From: Clarkia xantiana subsp. parviflora
Lineage: Eukaryota > Streptophyta > Magnoliopsida > Myrtales > Onagraceae
Reading direction: 5' to 3'
NCBI GenBank assembly: GCA_036873135.1
Contig: JAPTYO010000012.1
Location: 8,130,090 to 8,194,089, forward strand
DNA: 64,000 bases
Shown: piece after piece, positions 55,896 to 64,000 of the stretch
Numbering within the stretch: the first letter of the stretch is position 1
Layout of the letters: the number at the start of each line of letters is the position of its first letter
Notes under the pieces: model-generated
Database searches by the model: none
Told to the model about the DNA's origin: nothing
The model's input: the letters and a program-made list of their open reading frames with translations, nothing else
Translations under genes and position numbers: made by a program

Positions 55896-56326
55896 TGAGA
55901 GGATTTTAATGTTGTCAAAGAAGAACACCTTTTTTTTCCTTTTTTTTTTTGCTGAAAAGAACACTTGCTGTTACTGTTGCTGCGTTTTTGCTATTTCAGA
56001 ACCGGTCAGACCGTTTTCAGCAAACCTGTTCACTTAACCAGACCGGTCCAATTCAGCTTTATCTTTTTAGCTGATTTGTTCTGTACGTTTTATTCACTGC
56101 AGATTTTCTTCACAAATTTATTGCTGAGTTTTAGCTAGTTAGTGGGTAGTGGAGTTAGTGCTTAAGGGTTAGTTTCTGTTGCAATTTTCATCTATTTAAA
56201 GTTGTAATTTTCCGTGATAGTTATAAAAAGAGACGCAACAATTTTCCTTTATTTTGTTCTTCAAGTTTTTATTATGTTCATCCAATTTCTGTGAGTTTGA
56301 TCAATTCTTAGTCCCAAATCTTTACA
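55896..56326 (+). repeat. copia-C 3' LTR
   Basis: TGAGAGGATTTTAATG to CTTTACA. Matches the left LTR except for scattered changes, a 5-bp difference (gctgcgctgcg/gctgcg) and an insertion of about 37 bp at 55930-55967 made of two T-runs plus a copy of 'gctgaaaagaacac'. Confidence 0.92.
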
Positions 56327-56331
56327 GGGGC

Positions 56332-56540
56332 TTCCCTGGTGTGCATGGCTTTATTCCATATAGTCCAGCAATTAACCCTATCAAAGACCATCGAATTTTT
56401 TGTTCCCTTTTCGTGAGGCGAGATCCGTTTTTGAGCCACGGTAAGAAGCTCAGGGTGCTCAAAATCGAGACGTCCTCTATACGGATTACTGTCGTAGCAA
56501 TCTAGATATGAGTTGTCCACCCGCATCAGAATAACATATG
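56332..56540 (-). pseudogene. LINE-2 RNase H tail, 5' part
   Basis: Minus-strand continuation of LINE-2 on the other side of copia-C (VNCWTIWNKAMHTREAP next to the insertion). Further out the reading is poor. The LINE homology fades into AT-rich DNA by about 56540, so the copy is 5'-truncated, as is common for L1. Confidence 0.65.
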
Positions 56541-57179
56541 CTTGACATAATAGTTTTTAAAAAATAAATTTAAAACTTAATGATATTATAATCTAATTTT
56601 GTATATGAGTAGAATATTGCGGAAATGACAGCTCAGTCACGTCTATAAATATTTTTAAACTAGATAATTGATCCGCGCGTTGCGCGGAATACAAAGTATT
56701 TATTTAAATAGTTGAAGTTTAAAATAATTGAAATTATTTATACAACAAAATTTAGAAATAGCATGTAGATTAAATTAATTTTTTTTCACTAAATAGATGT
56801 AAATAGACAAATAAAATATATAAGATGATGGATTAATATAGTAGTCTAAAAAAAATGTTTTATATATAAAGTTTATGCTTCCATTAGTTTTAGATTTATT
56901 TTAAAAAAAAAATTAATGAAATGAATTAAATCTATAAAAATAATTATATCAGTGAAAATATTATAATTAATTTAACAGTAATAAATAATTGACATAATTT
57001 GTTACTAATTCTAAAAAGTGGAAACACTGTAGATAAATATATGTTTATATTATTATATTTTTTTCTCCATGAAATATATGGTAATAGAAAAATAGAAGTT
57101 AGCAAAAAATAATATAATATGTTATTATAATATACATTTTTATCATTTAAAAAATACTACATGTACATAAATAATAAAT
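56541..57179 (+). mobile_element. Helitron-like repeat copy, interrupted by copia-D
   Basis: At about 56659 an end 'ctagataattgatccgcgcg' followed by 'ttgcgcgg' resembles those at 3585 and 13765. Downstream words (cactaaatagatgt, gttactaattctaaaaa) match the repeat at 63390-63780, on the far side of copia-D, and that at 13200. Non-coding and AT-rich. Confidence 0.4.
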
Positions 57180-57363
57180 TGTTATGAATATATTTAGTGG
57201 ATGTTCAATATTACGTGTATATATCATCTTCCTTGTTTAGACTTTCCTAGTATTAAATTTACTTCCTCCACAAGTATATGTAATCCCTATATAAGGGCTC
57301 CTATGTGTGATAATAAGATCATCTCTAAATTATCTCTTCCATTAGCTATATACTTTCGTAACA
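57180..57363 (+). repeat. copia-D 5' LTR, 184 bp
   Basis: TGTTATGAATATATTTAG to CTTTCGTAACA, with a TATA box (ccctatataaggg, about 57289-57301). Differs from the right LTR at two positions (tatatc/tatacc; agctatat/agctctat). Confidence 0.95.
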
Positions 57364-57377
57364 CGTTATCAGCACGA
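57364..57377 (+). promoter_or_regulatory. copia-D primer-binding site
   Basis: cgttatcagcacga directly after the LTR. It carries the 'tatcag' core seen in many plant copia elements but is not the standard tggtatcagagcc. Confidence 0.7.
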
Positions 57378-57484
57378 ATTTGCTCACAATTTTTTTTATT
57401 CATCCGATTACCAATCTATCATCCGATCCCTAGAAATTTGTCGTTGATTCCTTCTCTCTACCTTAGCAAACCTCTACCCTAATT

Positions 57485-57805
57485 ATCTATCGCTGCTACA
57501 AGGCCACACTATTCCCTGACCTCTGCCAATCATCGCTCTCGCAGTCCCCGTGCGTCGGTCGTGGCACCGATCCATTGAAGATCGATCTGGCAGCGATCGG
57601 AGTTTCCGGCGACAACATCAAAATAGGGCGGAAGATGGTTCAGGAGATCCTAGACTCATCGGTAGGAAAAGCGAATCGCTCCCCGGCGGCAAAGAACTGC
57701 ATTGAGATGCTCAGGAACACGGAGTATCGGACGCAGTCCACCGTCGATGTCGTGCCGAGGGGAAAGACCAATGATGCGCTTGCATGGTTTAGCAGGGAGT
57801 TTATC
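57485..57805 (+). pseudogene. Captured pectin methylesterase-inhibitor fragment
   Basis: One open frame of about 105 codons, GC-rich against an AT-rich background. It begins CYKATLFPDLCQSSLS, the first conserved Cys pair region of PMEI domains (C-x(n)-T-x-Y/F-P-x-L-C). It continues DPLKIDLAAIGVSGDNIKIG, the helical stretch up to a third conserved Cys (SPAAKNCIEML), and ends PRGKTNDALAWFS, matching the usual R-D-A-x-x-W-x-S motif. There the homology stops, so the last Cys and helix bundle end are lost and no signal peptide is visible. PMEI proteins inhibit cell-wall pectin methylesterases in the apoplast; this fragment should be inactive. Family assignment is from remembered motifs. Confidence 0.65.
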
Positions 57806-59737
57806 ATTCATTCACTCCACTACCTCACTCAAATTTTTAATACCATATTACTAATAACAATTTAATATTTTATGAGCTAACTAGGTTTTATGTTTGTTGT
57901 ATGGCTCACACTGCTGCCACTTCTTCCTTCATCGTGATGAAGATCTTTGAGTGAAATTGGAAATTATTATTAATTGATTATTTTATGTATTATAATCTAA
58001 TCGACGTTTTTTTTTTCTTGGCAGTAGTAATTCAGAGTTCAGAATCTATCAGATATTATGAAATCTACGATATATATACTGCACCAAGTTCGGTAACGAT
58101 TAATTATTTTATTGATAATAAATATACATGGTGTTGTCTCATATGTATATATATATATATATTTTACACTTCCCAAGTCAATTAGTAGCACATAAATTAT
58201 CATGAATAGTGGGGTTTAACGTATGGTTGTGAATGATAAAAAAAATTATATGCATCACCCATTAGATATGCTTCGCTCCCTGACGTGAGCGTTGCAATAT
58301 ACGATTATAAAGATGATATAATCCAGTTCCTGAAGTGAGTGTTGTAGTTTATGGTTATAATGATGATATCATCCACTCCCAGAAGTGAGTATTGCAGACT
58401 CTTAAAAAAATGTAAATTATCTATAATTACCATGGTTTTGGGCATGGTTGAAAGAGATAAAATAATTAGCATCATCATGATATAAAGAACGATGATGCCT
58501 CTTACAATTAAATAATGCATGAAAAGAATGCAAAGTCCAATTTATTTGGAAGAATTAAAATTTTGAGATACACGATGACGCTAGCAGAAATTGATGATAT
58601 TATGCAGCGCGAAATTTGATGATTTTATGAAGCGCAATAAAATTAGGCAAATTTTGGCCTCAATAACAAATATTATTCGATACTGGGATACTGAAATAAC
58701 GAAAATTGCATTCTATACTAATATCGTATCCTGAAGATTCGATATTATGATCCCGGAGATCACGATTATGAATATTCATATTTAGTTTTTAAATTCTGCA
58801 TTTACATTTATATTTATATTTCTTGCTCTGCATTTACATTTACCTTTATATTTCTTGCACTGCAATTTATTTATTATATACATATATTATTCTCATTGCA
58901 TTTGATTATTATATGATCCAGAAGATCATAAGCTATTACATATTAATATTTCAGAAGCTCAAGAATTACTACTTTCAGAATCCAGAAGATTCTAGAATGT
59001 ATGGAAAAGGGATCAAGAGAATCCAATTTATGAAATAAAGATCTTCTTGTATAAGATAAAAAAAAATCATGTATATCATGAATTATTATAAATAAGGGAT
59101 CTAAAGATCCTAAGAAATCATGAGTTACGAATAAAGGATCCTGAAAATTCTAGAAGATCTGGAAATGAATTAAGGATCCTGAAGATCCTAAATATATGGG
59201 ACTATGAATTAACGAGATTGAAGATCCATAAATATTTTACATTATGGACAGAGATCCTGAATTATTTTTATGAATGGTCTGGGATCATGAAAATGAGATC
59301 TGAATATCCTAAGTGATTTTAAGATATGAAAAAATATCCTTAAAGAGATTTAGCTACAAATAAGGATAATGAAGATTCTGAAAAAAAATAAATAAATAAA
59401 TAAATAAATAATTATAAATGATCTTGAAAATCATGAAATCGAGCATTTATTCAAAGTTATTTATTTATATATTTATTTTACGTTTAGGTTTTTTTTAATG
59501 TTATTTATATGCTTCATACAGTTTATCTATTATTATAAAGAATGAAAGTACTCTGCAATCATCATTATGATGACGATGAATAAAATAAATATATGCGGAT
59601 TATAATAACAATATGCGGATTATATTGCAAGAGATACATGACATATCTCCTACAGAAATACGAAAGATATACATATCAGTTAAACCTGAAGTTTACTGAT
59701 GCATTGAGGTAAACCAGAAGTTTTACCCATATAATAC
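57806..59737 (+). other. copia-D internal non-coding region
   Basis: AT-rich. Includes two and a half copies of a roughly 60-bp repeat (cctgacgtgagcgttgca; 58265-58400) and, from about 58720 to 59420, many dispersed 'gaagatcctga/gatcctgaa' words. No protein frame recognised. The gag expected here was not found. Confidence 0.5.
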
Positions 59738-60418
59738 TAGGCCTGTCAACGGGTCACAACCCGTGACCCGTGACCCGCGGGTCACCGACCATCCGACTCG
59801 TGATTGACCGGGGGTCACCACAGGTCAGGGGTCGCAGACCCGTACCCGGGGTCACGGGTCACGGGTTGACCCGGGTCTGACCCGTGACCCGGGTCAAACA
59901 TATAATAATGGCTTAAAAATACGATATGTAAAGTTTTGCGTGTTTATTTTGTACTATTATTATATTGTGTTGAGTTATTTACTTTTATATTTACATAAGA
60001 GATCAAATAAAGTCGAGACACGTTATTAGAGAGTGAACAAATTGCATACTACTTAGCAAAGAAAGACAAACAAAATTTTATTTTATTTTTTACTTTGCAT
60101 AATCTCCTAAGAAGATTATAATCTTACATTATATATGTATGTTTAGGTTTACCCCAAAATCTGGTTGTATCTTGCTCATGCAACTTTTTAGTTTCTTTAA
60201 TTTTTTAGCCATTATTTAGGGAAACGAAAAAAAAAAAAAAAACTGATTTAAACGGGTCACGGGCCGGGTACGGGTGCTAACCCAAACCTGTACCCGGCCC
60301 GCTCTCAACGGGTCATTTACGGGTTAACCCGTAAATGACCCGTTAGCATACTTAGGGTCACCCGTGAGCGGGTCATTTGCGGGTCACCCGCGGGTCACGG
60401 GTAAAATTGACAGGCCTA
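59738..60418. mobile_element. Non-autonomous hAT element, 681 bp
   Basis: Terminal inverted repeats taggcctgtcaa and ttgacaggccta, flanked by a perfect 8-bp duplication tataatac (59730-59737; 60419-60426), both diagnostic of hAT elements. Subterminal regions are packed with 'gggtcacgggtc' and 'gacccgtgaccc' words in both orientations. The centre is AT-rich. No transposase frame, so it must have been mobilised in trans. It inserted into copia-D. Confidence 0.93.
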
Positions 60419-60426
60419 TATAATAC

Positions 60427-61129
60427 AATATTTGGCGTGACCGGTTACAGACCATTCCGGATCACTTAAGATGCGCAATACATTATTTGGAAGAATCTGA
60501 AGATTCTCCATAAATCATTATGATAATTGCTCTCAAATAAAAATTAATTATGTGATCATCATCAACCGAGTTCGGGATGAAATCCCCTTATTATGGAAAT
60601 TATAAAAGGTGAATATGGGCCCGTTCACCCGCCATGTGGACCAATATATTATTTTGAAAGATGCATCTACAATATGGTCACATGTGCGTTGATTATGACT
60701 TTGCAAATTTCCAGATTATGCAATAAAGAATAATGATGATATTAGAAGTTGATAATTATTATAAGAATTAGACAATTCACTGTCAATATTTGCAGTTTAG
60801 CATGAAAGTTATAAAGATCCTCCAATTAAATAGCTAAACTGCTATCAATTAGAGCAAATTGAGTACAAATGCATGCTATTATGAAAGCAGCATTGCGCAT
60901 CAAGCCAATGTTAAATCACAGTTCTCCCCATTACAACCAATTTTTTGTGAAGATACAAATTTTTCATATATTAATATTATGGTGTGCGATTTATGTTTGA
61001 ATTACTCCACCGCAACGCACAAACATGGGTCTGGAATGTTGGGAAAAATATTTTGTCTATAAATCAATTATTTGAGAACAATGACTGATATATATATTTA
61101 AAACAAGAGTGTTGATTGTCATTGTTGAA
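60427..61129 (+). other. copia-D internal region, no recognisable domain
   Basis: AT-rich sequence with no frame I can assign. It probably includes decayed pol. Confidence 0.5.
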
Positions 61130-61660
61130 CAACTTTTCCCAACATTAGGGGGAGAAAAGAAGCAGCTGGCAGAAAAGAGATTGACTGAAAAAATAATAAT
61201 TTATTATCTCATTTAGATCCTCGCACAATGAGAATATGAACCTGAAATTCAAAGAGATAAACATTTTCAAATACTGCCAATAAGTGACTTTATGAGACCC
61301 AGAAAGTCATAAGTCATAACAGCTGCAAATGCTCCAATTTGAAATGTTCCGGTTGGACAAACTATAATGAAAAATAAGTCACGCCTGAAGCATGCGATAA
61401 TGGTTCCACGGAATTTTTTGAAAGAAGAATGGAGCATGGAAAGAAAAGAAATATAAATATAGTCTTATTATGGATGTGATTTCCCAAAAGAAGTAAAGAC
61501 ATAACTAAATATGAAACCCCATAAGTGATTCAGGTACCTGAAAGTGATTACAATAAAGAAATCTCAATGAGTTATGTCATTAACGGGAAGTGATGGAATC
61601 GTAAAATATAAAGTTGTCGACAACAGTTTTGAATATTATTCATGAGTGAAATCATAAAGC
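61130..61660 (+). pseudogene. copia-D pre-RT pol remnant
   Basis: Broken plus-strand pieces match the segment between integrase and RT of plant copia polyproteins: FPTLGGEKKQL, then HLDPRT (about 61203), NAPI, then EISMSYVINGK and the WNR motif near 61590 (family: eis-nYv-tgK-WnRn). Stops and frame changes are frequent. The RT core that should follow was not found. Confidence 0.65.
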
Positions 61661-62499
61661 AAGACGAGAATCTTGAGCTCAATATGTTAAACAAATATTA
61701 TGATTTGCCAACGTTTGAAAAGACGCAAGTATTAACATGAAAAATGCATAAGGTGGAAGCCAGTGGATACAAATTATTTCCCGCATAAATAAATTGTGTC
61801 GTAAGATATATACAACCTGTGGTACAAATGTTATATGCAGAATCCTGGCAATTATTATATGGATCATTTAGTGGAGCAATCACCTTCAAATATATTATTA
61901 CGTTGGCAATACATAAAAAGTTTTGAATGCGTCCCACATATGAATTATTTATAGCCGATAGCAAAATTAAAGTGAAAATCCTAGAAGGATTGAGAATGCT
62001 AGCATGAAATTTTTCCAAGAATGTTGGATAATAAAGATATTGTACCATTTAAAATAATACAGGCAAATTATGTTATATTCTCCACAATGTATAGCTCATT
62101 TGAGCTAAGATATATTAGATGATATTATGCGAATCAAGAAAACTGATATTTTGATAAGTTGAATTGATCACACTATAGCCGAAAGGGGCATCGCGTGAGG
62201 GGGAGAATTTAAAGATATTGAAACTCGTGAAGAGTTTGTAAATACAATCATTTATTGATGATGTTAACAATTCAGACAAAATATATTGAAAGGACAAAGG
62301 TTTGGCTCGGCCTGAAAATCGAGTACAGAGATTGAAAATAATCTTGTCCTATAAAAAAAATGTCTTGAAGCTATTTGAGTACCTTAATGATTGTAAGAAT
62401 TCCATGAGTTTAATATCATGATGAATCAATACCTAAATTAATTTGCTACACAAATGTAAGTTATAACATGGAAGTGCACAATTTTCAAATGTAGCATTA
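61661..62499 (+). other. copia-D region where RT should lie
   Basis: No RT motif such as YVDD is visible on either strand. The sequence is AT-rich and decayed or replaced. Confidence 0.5.
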
Positions 62500-62735
62500 T
62501 ATTGTATATATATATATATATGAAGTTAATGCAGGTTATATAGCTCGAGTTGAAGATTGTTATATCAAAGGAGACATACAAAACACATTCGCCTCAAGTT
62601 ATTCTTCATCCAACGAATTTGTTCATATGACTATCTAGCGGATCTTTTCAATGAGGCTTTATCGACTGCGAAATCTGGAATATTGGCGAACATGATTGGA
62701 TTGCGTCGACTTAATGAAATTACGCGATGTCAACT
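62500..62735 (+). pseudogene. copia-D RNase H C-terminal remnant
   Basis: Encodes pieces of the typical copia ending: after a shift, IKGDIQNTF, LKLFFIQ, then YLADLFNEALSTAKSG and IGLRRLNEI (family: NLADLFTKALPTSTFE...IGMRRL). The characteristic 'cagggggaga' follows at about 62735. Confidence 0.75.
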
Positions 62736-62749
62736 TCAGGGGGAGAATC

Positions 62750-62946
62750 TACACCGCTGTACTCTTTCTCCCTTAACCAAGGTTTTATCCCATCGGGTTT
62801 TCCTGGTAAGGTTTTTAACGAGGCAGTTTACAAAAAGGGATCCATAATTGTGTACTCTTTTTCCTTCACTAGATTTTTATCCCAATGAGTTTTTTCTAGT
62901 AAGGTTTTAACGAGGCACAATTCCCTTATGAACATCTAAGGGGGAG
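62750..62946 (+). repeat. copia-D 3' UTR two-unit repeat and purine tract
   Basis: Two diverged units of 'gtactctttctcccttaacc', 'ttttatccca', 'gggttttcctggtaaggttt' and 'aacgaggca' run from 62758 to about 62915. The purine tract ctaagggggag (62936-62946) ends at the LTR. This arrangement is usual for the lineage. Confidence 0.75.
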
Positions 62947-63130
62947 TGTTATGAATATATTTAGTGGATGTTCAATATTACGTGTATATACCATCTTCCT
63001 TGTTTAGACTTTCCTAGTATTAAATTTACTTCCTCCACAAGTATATGTAATCCCTATATAAGGGCTCCTATGTGTGATAATAAGATCATCTCTAAATTAT
63101 CTCTTCCATTAGCTCTATACTTTCGTAACA
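62947..63130 (+). repeat. copia-D 3' LTR, 184 bp
   Basis: TGTTATGAATATATTTAG to TTTCGTAACA, followed by the taaat target duplication. Confidence 0.95.
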
Positions 63131-63411
63131 TAAATCAATATATCGCAATTTATTAGATATATTGTGATATACTAAATTTAATAATTTTTAATTATATATT
63201 GACTTTAGATTTAACATTGGTACTTCGTGAGAATTATTTATATACTTTAATATTAAGAAATATTTCTACATACTTATAATGATTATCGTTTGTAAGTTCC
63301 AAAAATATAACTATACATAATTTGGTAAAAGAAAGTATTAAAGTATTTTGAATTGAAACATAAGTTATTCATAATGTTATTACTAATTGTAAAAATAGGA
63401 AATGATATGGC

Positions 63412-63490
<79 letters not shown>

Positions 63491-63591
63491 CTATACATAA
63501 TTTGGTAAAAGAAAGCATTAAAGTATTTTGAATTGAAACATAAGTTATTCATAATGTTATTACTAATTGTAAAAATAGGAAATGATATGGC

Positions 63592-63662
<71 letters not shown>

Positions 63663-64000
63663 ACCAAATAGATGTTAGTAACAAATAATATAAGACATAA
63701 TTGATTATTATAATAGTTTAAATATAAATTTCTTAGATATCCAGTTTATATTTTCATTAGTTTTATCGTTTTTAAAAATATTAATTACATAACTACAAAT
63801 AATATATCACTATATCACAAGATATTATATTTATATAATATATATAGATATAGATAGATAAATATCTCACGATATATAAAATTTAATTATTTTTTCAATT
63901 ATATATTAAATTATATTTGAGAAATTTTAGTTCATGAGAATCATCTATATACTTTAAGATTAATAATTATTTATACATGCTTATAATTATTGGTTGTGTA
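63131..64000 (+). repeat. AT-rich Helitron-like DNA with 180-bp duplication and TA arrays
   Basis: A 180-bp unit (about 63301-63480 and 63481-63660) is repeated almost exactly. Each copy ends in a long TA run (about 63415-63489 and 63595-63660). A larger, more diverged direct repeat relates 63170-63300 to about 63870-64000 (gaattatttatatactttaa / gaatcatctatatactttaa). The family words match 13200-13560 and 56760-57050. No gene. Confidence 0.7.

Larger units (their letters stand above)
51263..56326 (+). mobile_element. copia-C: near full-length Ty1/copia, inactive
   Basis: 5,064 bp with LTRs of 399 and 431 bp, a perfect target duplication ggggc (51258-51262; 56327-56331), primer site tggtatcagagcc and a purine tract (aagggagagat, 55885-55895). 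All copia domains are present in the usual order, but the frame has roughly nine stops and about three frameshifts. The gag and protease style suggests the Tork lineage (tentative). It interrupts a LINE RNase H region. Confidence 0.95.
57180..63130 (+). mobile_element. copia-D: non-autonomous copia with captured gene fragment
   Basis: 5,951 bp with two 184-bp LTRs differing at only two positions and a perfect target duplication taaat (57175-57179; 63131-63135). The primer site cgttatcagcacga follows the left LTR and the tract aagggggag precedes the right one. Of pol only traces remain: a segment before RT (61130-61660) and the end of RNase H (62500-62735). A host-like PMEI fragment lies near the 5' end and a hAT element is nested inside. 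Near-identical LTRs with a decayed interior suggest a non-autonomous family moved in trans. Confidence 0.93.

Noticed and set aside
63283..63684. 133-codon minus-strand frame
   Set aside because: It is mostly translation of TA arrays (IYIYIY).

Overview
This window is plant nuclear DNA, almost certainly from a flowering plant and probably a eudicot. It is AT-rich and carries Ty1/copia and Ty3/gypsy Tat-clade LTR retrotransposons, L1-type LINEs, hAT-like elements, a MULE-like fold-back and Helitron-like termini. I found no intact host gene. The only host-like coding sequence I recognise is a truncated pectin methylesterase-inhibitor (PMEI) fragment inside a retroelement. I cannot name the species.

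Layout. 1-3514: AT-rich intergenic DNA with small repeats. 3515-9040: copia-A (minus strand, TSD TAGAG, no integrase), with another repeat inserted in its left LTR. 9046-15550: AT-rich DNA with a 106-bp-arm hairpin, a hAT-like element, Helitron-like ends and a tRNA-like SINE head. 15551-34831: copia-B, with a decayed pol and no matching target duplication. Nested in it at 18494-29456 is Tat-1 (TSD AATTG), a recent gypsy insertion with pol on the minus strand, no gag, and a five-exon gene on the opposite strand. 34832-42196: Tat-2, a pol-deleted, tandem-repeat-rich Tat derivative truncated by copia-B. 42197-44373: a LINE lacking its reverse transcriptase core. 44374-44836: a MULE-like fold-back. 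44837 to about 50770: Tat-3, a second gag-less and pol-less Tat derivative, head-to-head with Tat-2. About 50770-56540: a LINE tail split by copia-C (51263-56326, TSD GGGGC). 57180-63130: copia-D (TSD TAAAT), with near-identical LTRs, a wrecked pol, the PMEI fragment and a nested hAT element (59738-60418, TSD TATAATAC). 63131-64000: duplicated AT-rich Helitron-like sequence with long TA arrays.

How it fits together. Insertion order can be read from the nesting: LINE, then MULE and Tat-2/Tat-3, then copia-B, then Tat-1. The most interesting signal is in the Tat elements. Tat-1 and Tat-3 both go from primer-binding site to the start of the protease region within about 60 nt, so gag is missing at the same place in two families. 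Tat-1 nevertheless has near-identical LTRs and a perfect TSD, so it moved recently, presumably with gag supplied in trans. Tat-1 also carries a 713-codon antisense reading frame that stays open only when four GT-AG introns are removed. A decayed copy with two similar introns survives in Tat-2. All three Tat LTRs contain clusters of perfect palindromes, and these have expanded between the two LTRs of Tat-1.
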